This document shows, in pieces, positions 46,386-54,654 of a stretch of 64,000 nucleotides of DNA. How positions within the stretch are numbered: position 1 is the first letter of the stretch; the number at the start of each line of letters is the position of its first letter. Source of the stretch: Pseudaestuariivita rosea (GTDB lineage: Bacteria; Pseudomonadota; Alphaproteobacteria; Rhodobacterales; Rhodobacteraceae); NCBI RefSeq assembly GCF_017592335.1, contig NZ_JACNMP010000005.1, positions 62,001-126,000 on the forward strand. Direction: 5' to 3'. The notes beneath the pieces are model-generated. The model was given only the letters and a program-made list of their open reading frames with translations. It had not been told where the DNA came from and searched no databases. The translations under genes and the position numbers were made by a program.

Positions 46386-47474
46386 ATGATAAAGGCCGAC
46401 CCATACCCCAAACTCGCCAGCTGCTCGACCGCAGGCAGCGGCCTGACGCGTGTGTCCGACGTGCCCCAGGCCTATTGGGGCCCGAATTATCAGGCCGAGT
46501 TTGACCACGACACCCTATGGTACGACGCAATCGGGCTGGGCAACCGCGTCCGCCTGGTCTGCCCCAAGCTGCTGAACCTGCAAGAGATTTTCAGAAAAGG
46601 CGAGGTCCTGCTGGATGGCCAGCCCGCCACCGCCCGCATCAGGAAATACCGCCGCCACGATCTGATCGACATCCCCTGCCGCAGCCCGGCCTCTCAGATC
46701 CAGATCCGCTATGGCGACTGGGTCGGCACGTCCGCGGTCAATCCCGCGATGCCCGACAGGCTGGCCGGTCTGAACGTGCATGTGGCCATTTCAAAGAACA
46801 ATGACCTGCAATGGTTGGCCGATTTCGCGCGCTATCACATCCACCACCACGGGCTTCAGGCGATGGTGCTGATGGACAACGGCTCGGACCGCTATTCGGT
46901 TCAAGACATCCACGCGACCCTGAGTGAAACCGGCCTGCAGGACGTCATCGTTCTGGACCTGCCGTTCCCCTATGGCCCCCGCGGCATCAAAAAGATGAAG
47001 CGCAAGAACAAATACCTGCAGACCGCCATGCTGAATGCCGTCCGCTTTCGCTTCCTGTCCCAAGCGCGCGCCGTGCTGCAATGCGATATCGACGAACTGG
47101 TCTGGTCAGGCGGCACCTCAATCTTTGACATCGCAACGCAAAGCGCCTTGGGCTATGTGCAGTTTCCGGGTGAATGGCGCTATCCCCGCGACGGCACAGG
47201 CCACGCCGCCCATAGGTATTGGCTTGAGGGCCGCGCAGGCTGCCCCACCAAATACTGCATCGTCCCCCGTGGCCCCCTGCGCCGGTTCAGCTGGGATATC
47301 CACCGGCTCGAAGGCCTGCCCTTCGGCCAATTCCTGAAATCCCGCCAAGCGGGCTACTGGCACTGCGCCGGGATCAGCACAAACTGGAAAGAGTGGAACC
47401 GGCTGCATAATCAGGACAAAACAAACCTGGACCCCATCGCCGACGCCGCGATGAAAGCGGTGAATTGGGACTAA
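46386..47474 (+). CDS. Glycosyltransferase (GT2/GT92-like)
   Basis: A 362-residue soluble protein. The middle carries a glycosyltransferase-like fold: NVHVAISKNNDLQWLADFARYHIHHHGLQAMVLMDNGSD (split here at its two halves), then QDVIVLDLPFPYGPRG and the metal-binding block LQCDIDELVW. Such patterns occur in GT2/GT92-type transferases of roseobacters that modify surface polysaccharides. The N-terminal 130 residues are of unknown type. ATG 46386 is used because the upstream reading to 46326 has no support. It is a single gene; a REP-like repeat follows its stop. Confidence 0.7.
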   Translation: MIKADPYPKLASCSTAGSGLTRVSDVPQAYWGPNYQAEFDHDTLWYDAIGLGNRVRLVCPKLLNLQEIFRKGEVLLDGQPATARIRKYRRHDLIDIPCRSPASQIQIRYGDWVGTSAVNPAMPDRLAGLNVHVAISKNNDLQWLADFARYHIHHHGLQAMVLMDNGSDRYSVQDIHATLSETGLQDVIVLDLPFPYGPRGIKKMKRKNKYLQTAMLNAVRFRFLSQARAVLQCDIDELVWSGGTSIFDIATQSALGYVQFPGEWRYPRDGTGHAAHRYWLEGRAGCPTKYCIVPRGPLRRFSWDIHRLEGLPFGQFLKSRQAGYWHCAGISTNWKEWNRLHNQDKTNLDPIADAAMKAVNWD

Positions 47475-47500
47475 ACCACCTTCTCGAAACGCCCTATCCA

Positions 47501-47578
47501 CCCATCCCGCCCGGTGGTCACCACCGGGCAGCGCCCGACCCGCCCCCGTCGCGCCGCCCTCGGGCCGGCGCTGCCCTC
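47501..47578. repeat. REP-like palindromic repeat, copy C (central deletion)
   Basis: It carries CCCGGTGG-TCA-CCACCGGG (47510-47528), the left arm GGGCAGCGCCCGACCCG (47526-47542, identical to copy A) and the right arm CGGGCCGGCGCTGCCC (47561-47576), but lacks the inner GGGCGGGCGC...CACCCA segment of copy A. It lies between the convergent glycosyltransferase and MarR genes. The remaining 47579-47708 shows no gene. Confidence 0.83.
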
Positions 47579-47708
47579 AGGTCTGCAGTGCTTACGATCA
47601 TATTTTTGTACAACGCTTTGCGGGACAAAGTGAGCTTTCGCTGCGACTGCTCCAACGGCTGCTTTGTGAGTTGAAAGGTCAGCATAGGGCATGTGCAGAA
47701 TGTGCCAT

Positions 47709-48218
47709 TTAGCCACGTTCGGCGTCTTTGAACATTCGCTCAAGTTGATCCAGATTGGCATATAGACGCGTCAACTCATCTTGCCCAAGCACTGATAAGG
47801 TGCGTTCAGCCAATGCAATTTTGGCATCAGCTCCGATCCTCAGTGCGTTTGCGCCCTTCTTTGTGGGCCGGACAAGCATCGCCCGACCATCTCCTGGGTC
47901 TGGCACTCTTTTGACGTAACCGTTGGCTTCCAGTTCCGCGACCAACTTTCCAGTCGCCTGCTTGGTGCGGCGATTAGCTCGCGCAAGGGTGACCGTTTGC
48001 GCGCCGTGTTCGGGTAACTGCGCGAGCAGGGTAATGGTGGCGGGTGTAAGGCCAACAAAGCCATGCTCTGCTAGAGCCGAGACGACGGAGGCCACATAGG
48101 CACGCGATACGGCACGCATTGCCTCTGCCACACGTTCCGTCAGGTCGGCTTGGGCCAAACCAAGGACATCGTCCTCTACCAAATGCATATTTTTGTTACT
48201 CAAGTCTTGCTTTTCCAT
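47709..48218 (-). CDS. MarR-family transcriptional regulator
   Basis: A 169-residue MarR-type repressor with the winged helix LPEHGAQTVTLARANRRTKQATGKLVAELEANGYVKRVPDPGDGR (split as recognition helix and wing) and dimerisation helices at both ends. The frame is open upstream to 48317, but ATG 48218 has AGGA at eight bases; ATG 48227 is an alternative. A perfect 8-bp palindrome lies 12 bases upstream in the promoter shared with the divergent SDR gene. Inference: it represses itself and the SDR gene in response to a small lipophilic or phenolic ligand. Confidence 0.87.
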   Translation of the reverse strand: MEKQDLSNKNMHLVEDDVLGLAQADLTERVAEAMRAVSRAYVASVVSALAEHGFVGLTPATITLLAQLPEHGAQTVTLARANRRTKQATGKLVAELEANGYVKRVPDPGDGRAMLVRPTKKGANALRIGADAKIALAERTLSVLGQDELTRLYANLDQLERMFKDAERG

Positions 48219-48229
48219 TTTAGACATCC

Positions 48230-48253
48230 TAGTTGTCCAAATATAGACAACTA
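48230..48253. promoter_or_regulatory. Operator palindrome between marR-like and SDR genes
   Basis: TAGTTGTC-CAAATATA-GACAACTA is a perfect 8-bp inverted repeat with an 8-base centre, a typical size for a MarR dimer site, centred in the 92-bp divergent region and partly covering the likely promoter of both genes. Confidence 0.75.
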
Positions 48254-48310
48254 TATTTACCATATTAACCAAATGACAACAACCACGCGATGCCCGAAAG
48301 GAACCCGGCC

Positions 48311-49129
48311 ATGTCAACGTTCAAGTCAATCTTTATCACTGGCGCATCCTCAGGCATCGGACTTGCGACGGCCAAACTGTTCCATGACCAAGGTTGGCAG
48401 GTTGCCGCAACGATGCGCGATCCCGCGGACGCCGCCAGTTGGATGACGGGTGAGCGTTGCGTAGTGCGAGACTGTGACGTGACTGACCAGTCCTCACTTG
48501 ATATGGCAGTAAAGGAAACGCTTTCGAAATTCGGAAAGATCGACGTGGCTTTCGCCAATGCGGGATATGGTTTGAACGGACCGATTGAAGGCGCAACGGA
48601 TGAACAGATGCTGCGACAGTTCGACGTGAATGTGCTTGGCGTGGCGCGTACGATCAAGGCTGTCGCGCCGGACATGCGCGCGCGCAAGGCGGGACTGATC
48701 ATCACCACATCATCCATCGGTGGCCTGATCGGGATGCCGCTTGCGCCTCTCTACATCTCTTCAAAACACGCGGTGGAGGGGCTTATCGAATCCGCCCGCT
48801 TCGAACTCGCGCCCTTCGGCATCGGAATGAAGCTTCTGGAACCTGGCGGCATAAAAACCGATTTCAGCCGCCGTTCCGCCGACTGGACGGATCATCCGGC
48901 TTACACAGACGCGATTGCCGCCGGCAAGAAGATGGCAGTCGACCTGCTGGACAGTGCGCCCGATCCCGTGAAGGTCGCAGATATCGTCTTAAAGATGGCC
49001 ACCGACGGCAAGAAGCGTCTGCGTTACCTCGCCAAGCCGGGGCCATATGTTGCGATGTACAAGATGCTGCCGGACCGCCTGTGGCGAGGCATGATCCAGA
49101 TGGCGCTCCGAAGCGCATCTAAAAATTGA
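48311..49129 (+). CDS. Short-chain dehydrogenase/reductase
   Basis: A 272-residue classical SDR. The cofactor motif TGASSGIG is at residues 10-17, NAG in AFANAGYG, the catalytic Ser in TTSSIGGLIG and the YxxxK pair in YISSKHAVEGL. EPGGIKTDF is the usual post-catalytic block. The Arg in the second strand (TMRDPAD) hints at NADP. The substrate is unknown. ATG 48311 follows AAAGGA; ATG 48290 upstream lacks a site. It is divergent from and probably regulated by the MarR-type repressor. Confidence 0.87.
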   Translation: MSTFKSIFITGASSGIGLATAKLFHDQGWQVAATMRDPADAASWMTGERCVVRDCDVTDQSSLDMAVKETLSKFGKIDVAFANAGYGLNGPIEGATDEQMLRQFDVNVLGVARTIKAVAPDMRARKAGLIITTSSIGGLIGMPLAPLYISSKHAVEGLIESARFELAPFGIGMKLLEPGGIKTDFSRRSADWTDHPAYTDAIAAGKKMAVDLLDSAPDPVKVADIVLKMATDGKKRLRYLAKPGPYVAMYKMLPDRLWRGMIQMALRSASKN

Positions 49130-49259
49130 TGACATCAACGATACGCGGCTTCGTTTGACGCGACATACTTGGTGAAAGCGGACTTTTGAACAACCCGCAG
49201 CATCGGTAAATTTGGGCTCATAGCCGACATCCCCCATTTTCTTACCCAAATCTTAACAC

Positions 49260-49304
49260 TGCAAACTTGCAAAGTTTTCGATTCGATTTTTGCAAAGTTG
49301 CAAA
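49260..49304. repeat. Two tandem pairs of TGCAAA direct repeats
   Basis: TGCAAACTTGCAAAG (49260-49274) and TGCAAAGTTGCAAAG (49291-49305), 31 bp apart. Read on the other strand they contain AAACTTTGCAA, close to the sites of RamB/ScfR/PccR-type regulators of short-chain acyl-CoA metabolism. Assignment is tentative. Confidence 0.55.
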
Positions 49305-49479
49305 GTTTGGCACCGTGCGGTGCGATTTATGATAGGTTAACGGCTTCGGGAAATGGTTAATTCGGGCGGTTTGTTAAGGATGCCTGACGGGACCGAACGC
49401 ATTGACATAAATTTTATCCACAGGGTCATTTCAGGCAAAATCCGCGGGAATCATGAAATCGCGGTAAATCCCCCGAAAA

Positions 49480-49537
49480 ATGTGTAAATTGCACATCTGA
49501 ATTATCCGGTTTCGCCGAAAATGTGCAAATTGCACAT
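49480..49537. repeat. Paired 17-bp palindromes
   Basis: ATGTGTAAATTGCACAT (49480-49496, one mismatch) and ATGTGCAAATTGCACAT (49521-49537, perfect), start-to-start 41 bp, about four helical turns; both preceded by CCGAAAA. They look like two dimer sites on one DNA face. The protein is unknown. Confidence 0.65.
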
Positions 49538-49605
49538 GCGATTTTGGCCCCTAAAACCCTCAATTCCTGCATTAACTTTTATGACGTTGCGTCCAAAGCG
49601 TCGCC

Positions 49606-50445
49606 TCACACTCCGTGGGTCCTGTCATAGCCGTTGATCTGCGGGGCCGACCATCCGCTCAGTGCGTTTTCTTCGGGCCTCAGCACTGTCACCTCAAGCG
49701 GATAACACGGGGCCGCATCGCTGGAATGTTCAGACGAACAATCCCCACCGGGGCATGCGCTCAGCACACCCAGAAGATTAATTTCTGCAAAGAATTCAAT
49801 ATGACCGCCGGGGCGCACCGGGCTGGCCTTCATGAAATACTGCCCCGTATCGCGTGTAAATCCCGTGCACATAAAGACGTTCAGAACATCATGCACATGC
49901 CCCTCGGCCACCTCCAGCGCCATCCCCCGTGCCCCTGCCAGCTCGCGCGTCAGATTGGAATGACAGCACTGATGATACTGCCCACCCGCCAGCAGATTAT
50001 GCGTGTAAGGATCACACCGCGTCCCGATCACATCATGCACCCGCCCGCCATGCTCATCCGTGCCGTACCACCCCAAAGTATCGTGGGTGATCGTCGCCAT
50101 CGGCCGCAAATATGGAAGACAGGACCACATCCGATGCCCTGTCGTCAGATGCGTGCCATGCAGCGCGCGGGTCTTGCCGGAATAAAAGCGCTCGGATAAG
50201 TCATTGAAATTCCATAAGTTCAGGTCGCCGACTTGTGGCCCTTCGATGCTGGTGATCCGAAAGAAATGCCCGGCGGGGACGTGAAAACTGGCAGCGTCCC
50301 GCGGTGGCACGATGACCTGATCGACTGTGGTTAACCCCTGCCGCGCCGCCGTATAAAGGGCCATGTCCGGCTGCGGCAACGTCTGCGTCGGATAACAAAT
50401 CACCGGCTTGACGGCGCGCCGGGCCGCGGCATCATCCGGCGTCAC
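49606..50445 (-). CDS. DUF1989 (urea carboxylase-associated-like) protein
   Basis: A 279-residue protein of the DUF1989 family, whose members accompany urea amidolyase or aminomethyltransferase genes. Family blocks are the barrel-like VPAGHFFRITSIEGPQVGDLNLWN, LYSGKTR-like RFYSGKTRALHGTHLTTGHRM, and the Cys/His-rich HQCCHSNLTRELAG and DVLNVFMCTGF, which may bind metal. The frame is open to 50481, but a GTG at 50445 overlaps the stop of the upstream FAD gene (GTGA) and is the more natural start. Its reaction is unknown; coupling with the flavoprotein suggests a joint catabolic role. No urease or urea carboxylase gene is nearby. Confidence 0.78.
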   Translation of the reverse strand: MTPDDAAARRAVKPVICYPTQTLPQPDMALYTAARQGLTTVDQVIVPPRDAASFHVPAGHFFRITSIEGPQVGDLNLWNFNDLSERFYSGKTRALHGTHLTTGHRMWSCLPYLRPMATITHDTLGWYGTDEHGGRVHDVIGTRCDPYTHNLLAGGQYHQCCHSNLTRELAGARGMALEVAEGHVHDVLNVFMCTGFTRDTGQYFMKASPVRPGGHIEFFAEINLLGVLSACPGGDCSSEHSSDAAPCYPLEVTVLRPEENALSGWSAPQINGYDRTHGV

Positions 50446-52091
50446 GCCGATTGCCCCGCCTTGCGCCCCGAAAAGATACAACCGCCCAGAAACGTGCCTT
50501 CCAGCGCGTTGTAACCGTGGTAGCCGCCCCCGCCAAAGCCGGAAACCTCGCCCGCCGCAAACAGCCCCTCAAAGGCCGTGCCATCGGGGCGCAGCACCTG
50601 GCCCGTGATGTCCGTATGTAGTCCACCCAACGATTTTCGCGTCAATATATTGAGCCGAACGGCGATCAAAGGCCCGTTCTTCGGATCAAGAATACGGTGC
50701 GGTTTCGCCGTGCGGATCAGCTTATCGCCGCGATAATTTCGCGCCCCCCGGATGGCCGTGATCTGGGCATCCTTGGAAAACGGGTTATCGATCTGAGCAT
50801 CCCGCGCCTGAATCTGCCCCCGGATATGATCCAGCGACAGCGGCGCTTGCGGCGTCAGTTCGTTCATGCCCGTCACAAGCGTTTCCAGGTCATCCGCAAC
50901 GACGAAATCCTCACCATGCTTCTTGAATGCCTCGACCGCATCGGTCGCCCCCTTGCCCAGACGCGCCTTGATCACCTCGCCCCATTTGCCGGACACCAGG
51001 TCGGGGTTCTGTTCCGACCCCGACAGGGCAAATTCCTTTTCGATGATCTTTTGCGTCAGCACGAACCAGCTGTGATCATGGCCCGTCTGCATGATGCGTT
51101 TCAGCGTGGAGAGGGTATCAAAGCCCGGCAAACAAGGCGCGGGCATCCGGTCGCCGTTGGCATCAAACCACATCGACGAGGGCCCGGGCAGAATGCGGAT
51201 ACCGTGGTTGGGCCAGATCGGATCCCAGTTTTGCAACCCTTCGGTATAATGCCACATGCGGTCGGCGTTGATCACGGCCGCGCCTGCGGCCTCGGCCACT
51301 TGCTGCATCTGGCCGTCTACATAATCGGGCACGCCCGCCACCATCTTGATCGGCGCCGCCCCCAGGCGATCGGTGGGCCAGTATTTGCGGACCATATCGT
51401 GATTGCCACCTATCCCGCCCGTGGCGACGATAACGTTTTCGGCCGCGTACTCAAAGCCGCCCGTCACATCGCGGTTGGTGCTTTGTCCGCGTTCTTTGTC
51501 ACTGTCGGCCAGGATATCGCCGTGAACGCCGGTGATACGGCCGTTTTCAGTCTTCAAGCCCGCAACGCGGTGGCGGAAACCGAATGTCAGGCGCCCCGCG
51601 TCCCTGGCTGTATAGGCCAGCTTCATAAAGGGTTTCACCACGCCCGTGCCAGCCCCCCAGGTGATATGGAAGCGTGGTACCGAATTGCCGTGACCGTCGG
51701 CATGCGACCCGCCCCGTTCGGCCCAGCCCACAACCGGGAACCAGCGAAAGCCAAGGCTATGTAGCCAACTGCGCATCTCGCCTGCGGCAAAATCCAGATA
51801 AGCGTCGGCGACCGCGCGTGGGTTGGCATCCTCAGCCCGGTCGAACTGAGCCGACCCCATCCAGTCAACCCGCGCCAGATCGATGCTGTCCCTGATGCCC
51901 ATACGGCGCTGTTCGGGCGTGTCGATCATGAACAAGCCGCCAAGCGACCACCATGCCTGCCCGCCAAGGGATTGTTCGCCTTCCTGATCCAGAAGCAACA
52001 CCGATCGACCCCTTTGCGTGGCCTCGTAGGCCGCGACAAGGCCCGCAAGTCCGCCGCCAATAATGATGACATCGGCTGATTGTTTTTCCAC
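50442..52091 (-). CDS. FAD-binding dehydrogenase of the fumarate reductase/3-oxosteroid dehydrogenase type
   Basis: A 549-residue flavoprotein. The dinucleotide motif VIIIGGGLAGLVAAYEATQRG is near the N-terminus, followed by GGQAWWSLGGLFMID, ENVIVATGGIGGN and the C-terminal FAD block GLFAAGEVSGFGGGGYHGYNALEGTFLGGCIFSG. The start is GTG 52091, with GGAGGAG five bases upstream; the longer frame to 52436 runs into creD. The family contains KstD-like and flavocytochrome c-like enzymes; the substrate is not predictable. It is coupled to the DUF1989 gene. Confidence 0.85.
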   Translation of the reverse strand: MEKQSADVIIIGGGLAGLVAAYEATQRGRSVLLLDQEGEQSLGGQAWWSLGGLFMIDTPEQRRMGIRDSIDLARVDWMGSAQFDRAEDANPRAVADAYLDFAAGEMRSWLHSLGFRWFPVVGWAERGGSHADGHGNSVPRFHITWGAGTGVVKPFMKLAYTARDAGRLTFGFRHRVAGLKTENGRITGVHGDILADSDKERGQSTNRDVTGGFEYAAENVIVATGGIGGNHDMVRKYWPTDRLGAAPIKMVAGVPDYVDGQMQQVAEAAGAAVINADRMWHYTEGLQNWDPIWPNHGIRILPGPSSMWFDANGDRMPAPCLPGFDTLSTLKRIMQTGHDHSWFVLTQKIIEKEFALSGSEQNPDLVSGKWGEVIKARLGKGATDAVEAFKKHGEDFVVADDLETLVTGMNELTPQAPLSLDHIRGQIQARDAQIDNPFSKDAQITAIRGARNYRGDKLIRTAKPHRILDPKNGPLIAVRLNILTRKSLGGLHTDITGQVLRPDGTAFEGLFAAGEVSGFGGGGYHGYNALEGTFLGGCIFSGRKAGQSA

Positions 52092-52151
52092 GTCGGCTCC
52101 TCCGCCTTTTTTGGGCAGAGTATTGTGGGGTTTGGTCAGCTTGAAAAGGTG

Positions 52152-52183
52152 CAAATAAAATGCCCCTGCGTTAACAGGGGCAT
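52152..52183 (-). terminator. Rho-independent terminator of creD
   Basis: Read on the - strand, ATGCCCCTG and CAGGGGCAT form a 9-bp stem with a 6-base loop followed by TTTTATTT, about 25 bases after the creD stop. It separates creD from the FAD gene. Confidence 0.88.
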
Positions 52184-52207
52184 CTTTGCGAAACATATGC
52201 TGTTTGC

Positions 52208-53680
52208 TTAGCCCGGCGACGGGCTTGCCGGGGGTGTTTCGTCCTTGCGGCCAAACCACCTGCGCGACTTTTCGGATTTGGCGGGGCCGTACCAGTCTTC
52301 GTTCCGGGTGGCCCACATGGTGCCCGCCAGCGCGATGAAGGCCAGGACCGTGCCTGCCAACAACGCATAATCCGCACTGCGCAGGATAAGGTAAAGCACG
52401 GCGTAAAGCACCGTCAGCATCCCGCCCAGAACCCATGCGCGCTGCTCCAGTTTCAGCGCAACGAACCCGAACATCGTCAGCAATCCGATGGTCGCCGCGC
52501 TGGCCAGCGCATAGGCCGCGCCAAATCCGATCTGTTCAGCGAATGACACCATCAACAGCACAAAAATCGATTGCGCCAGACCGATCAGAATATATTGCAC
52601 AGGGTGCGTGGGTTTACCCGTGCGTCCCTCGATCAGCAGCACCGTCAGGAAGGTCAGCGCGATGAAAAGGATGCCATAGCGGGCCGCGCGATAGGCTTTC
52701 TGATAGAAATCATTGGGCTGAAAGAACAACACACCAAAGGCTTCGCGCCGCGCTTGGCTGTCGTAATCCGTGCGCGATGTCTGGGGTAGGGCGCGCGCCA
52801 GGTGGGGAATGGTCCAGGTGGCCTGAAACCCCTCATCTGAGATCTGCGACTGATCGGGCAGGAAAGCGCCGGTAAAGCTGGGATGCGGCCAGTCGCTGAT
52901 CATCTGAATACTGCTGGTGCGGCCGACAGGGGCAATGAAAAGCCGCTCAGCTCCATTGAAATCGAGAGTCATCTCAAATAGTCCAAGATCACGTGGGTTG
53001 CCGATAGTGGCGTATATACCGCCGGTTCTGTTGCTACTGCTGGCAAAGGTTTCAATTGCAAGTAGTCTTTCGTCCACAACCGGGCCAGACAATCCATTGG
53101 TATTGGAAACACGACTGGCCAAAGGCATAAACTGAAACGACCTGCCGTTCGCTGTAACCTCTGCTTCGCCACGCAAGGCCCGATTTGAGTCTATAATAAC
53201 CCTTAGATACGTCTGATCCCAAAGCGCGGTTTCATTTTCATCCAACTGCGCTTCGACATCTGAGACATCGAAATCAAATTGCGTCTCAAGATCGGCCGAA
53301 TAGACCGGCACCACGAAAATCCCGCGACTGCGTTCCTGGCTGGTGGTGTTCAGTGCCACGTCAAATCTGTCGGGATAAACATAGATGGATGCCTTGCGCA
53401 CGATCTCGGTCACTTCGAAATCCTGCGTGACGACGCGGTTTGTCTGGGGATCGCGGACATTGCGTTGTTCGGTCCGCGTGACCGGCCCCTCGACCGGGAT
53501 GACCAGTTGCGGACCGCTTATGGTCTGCCGGCCACCCCATTCCCGACCGACACTTTGGACGCTGGAACGGGAATAGCCGTCGCGCGAGTCGATGATCGAA
53601 CCAACGAAAAACAGCGGGATGAACATTAGCAGGACCAAAAGCCCTACGATCAGAAATCTAAGTCCGGCAGACCAGCGCAT
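52208..53680 (-). CDS. creD: Inner membrane protein CreD
   Basis: A 490-residue CreD-family membrane protein. It has an N-terminal helix (GLRFLIVGLLVLLMFIPLFF), a large periplasmic domain (residues about 30-330) and about five C-terminal helices (YGILFIALTFLTVLLIEG onward). The conserved GRTGKPTHPVQYILIGLAQSIFVLLMVSFAEQIGF is visible in parts as GKPTHPVQY.LIGLA.....LL. In E. coli creD is induced by CreBC and affects colicin and beta-lactam responses. A CreBC-like pair lies 6 kb to the left. No tandem TTCAC cre tag was found upstream. Confidence 0.92.
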   Translation of the reverse strand: MRWSAGLRFLIVGLLVLLMFIPLFFVGSIIDSRDGYSRSSVQSVGREWGGRQTISGPQLVIPVEGPVTRTEQRNVRDPQTNRVVTQDFEVTEIVRKASIYVYPDRFDVALNTTSQERSRGIFVVPVYSADLETQFDFDVSDVEAQLDENETALWDQTYLRVIIDSNRALRGEAEVTANGRSFQFMPLASRVSNTNGLSGPVVDERLLAIETFASSSNRTGGIYATIGNPRDLGLFEMTLDFNGAERLFIAPVGRTSSIQMISDWPHPSFTGAFLPDQSQISDEGFQATWTIPHLARALPQTSRTDYDSQARREAFGVLFFQPNDFYQKAYRAARYGILFIALTFLTVLLIEGRTGKPTHPVQYILIGLAQSIFVLLMVSFAEQIGFGAAYALASAATIGLLTMFGFVALKLEQRAWVLGGMLTVLYAVLYLILRSADYALLAGTVLAFIALAGTMWATRNEDWYGPAKSEKSRRWFGRKDETPPASPSPG

Positions 53681-53768
53681 GCAAATCCTCCTTCAAAATG
53701 AATTGCACGGCCGTTATGCGGGTCGGTCGTGCAGGTCATTAAGGCAGGTTTTGCAGATTTTGTGCAGT

Positions 53769-54548
53769 CTAAACCGTGCGTTCCACCATCATCTTTTTGA
53801 TGCTGGCGATGGCTTTGGCGGGGTTCAGGCCCTTGGGGCAGGTCTTGGCACAGTTCATGATGGTGTGGCAGCGATATAGCTTGAACGGATCTTCCAGATC
53901 GTCCAGACGTTCGCCCGTCGCCTCATCCCGGCTGTCAATAATCCAACGGTAGGCGTGCAGCAGTGCCGCTGGCCCAAGATAGCGGTCGCCGTTCCACCAG
54001 TAGCTTGGGCAGGACGTCGAACAACAGGCGCACATGACGCATTCATAAAGACCGTCTAGCTTCTTACGGTCGTCAATCGATTGCTTCCATTCCTTGGCGG
54101 GGCGGTTCGTTTTGGTTTCCAGCCACGGCATGATGCTGGCGTGCTGGGCGTAAAAGTGCGTCAGATCGGGGATCAGATCCTTGACCACGGGCATATGGGG
54201 CAGGGGATAGATTTTCACATCACCCTTGATCTCATCCATGCCATAGATACAGGCCAGCGTGTTGATCCCGTCGATATTCATCGCGCAGGACCCGCAGATA
54301 CCTTCGCGGCACGATCGGCGGAAGGTCAGGGTGGGGTCAATTTCGTTCTTGATCTTGATCAGCGCGTCCAGAACCATCGGACCGCAGGTGTCCATATCGA
54401 CGAAATAAGTATCCACCCGCGGGTTTTCCCCGTCATCCGGGTTCCAGCGATAAATGCTGAACTTCCGTACATTGGTCGCGCCCTCGGGCTTGGGCCATGT
54501 CTTACCGGTCTTGATCCGGCTGTTCTTGGGTAATGTGAGCTGAACCAT
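53769..54548 (-). CDS. sdhB: Succinate dehydrogenase iron-sulfur subunit
   Basis: A 259-residue subunit of respiratory complex II, carrying electrons from SdhA FAD to quinone. Cluster ligands are complete: [2Fe-2S] in [16 protein letters not shown], [4Fe-4S] in [16 protein letters not shown] and [3Fe-4S] in [17 protein letters not shown]. Preceded by TAGGAAAGTACC. It is separated from sdhA by about 2.2 kb with a lipoprotein gene and an inserted glycosyltransferase/methyltransferase segment, so its expression must read through the insert or use a new promoter. Confidence 0.97.
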   Translation of the reverse strand: MVQLTLPKNSRIKTGKTWPKPEGATNVRKFSIYRWNPDDGENPRVDTYFVDMDTCGPMVLDALIKIKNEIDPTLTFRRSCREGICGSCAMNIDGINTLACIYGMDEIKGDVKIYPLPHMPVVKDLIPDLTHFYAQHASIMPWLETKTNRPAKEWKQSIDDRKKLDGLYECVMCACCSTSCPSYWWNGDRYLGPAALLHAYRWIIDSRDEATGERLDDLEDPFKLYRCHTIMNCAKTCPKGLNPAKAIASIKKMMVERTV

Positions 54549-54654
54549 GGTACTTTCCTAGTTATCCGATCTGCTGTGGACGGACAGCGTTAGTGTCTTG
54601 ATATCATTTCTTTTACAGTGGTGAAACGGCATGTTTGTCGCATTTGCGGAATTG

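Larger units (their letters stand above)
49130..49605. other. 476-bp gene-free region rich in repeats and palindromes between convergent genes
   Basis: No coding frame of note on either strand. Contents in order: two pairs of TGCAAA direct repeats with 8-bp period (49260-49273 and 49291-49304); ATGGTTAA (49353-49360), whose complement TTAACCAT equals a CtrA half-site; TTATCCACA (49414-49422), a perfect DnaA-box 9-mer; and two 17-bp palindromes around TGTGCAAATTGCACA starting at 49480 and 49521. Such density is unusual between two gene ends. See findings. Confidence 0.7.

Noticed and set aside
49321-49350. dif-like reading of GGTGCGATTTATGATAGGTTAA
   Set aside because: The left half resembles a XerC arm, but the conserved XerD arm (TTATGTTAA) is not matched at the right position.
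49130-49605. Chromosomal origin (oriC) based on the DnaA 9-mer and CtrA-like site
   Set aside because: Only one DnaA box is seen and neighbouring genes converge instead of diverging, opposite to what is expected at an origin.
50697-51764. 355-codon + strand frame opposite the FAD dehydrogenase
   Set aside because: Arg/His-rich shadow of the flavoprotein gene, no supported start.
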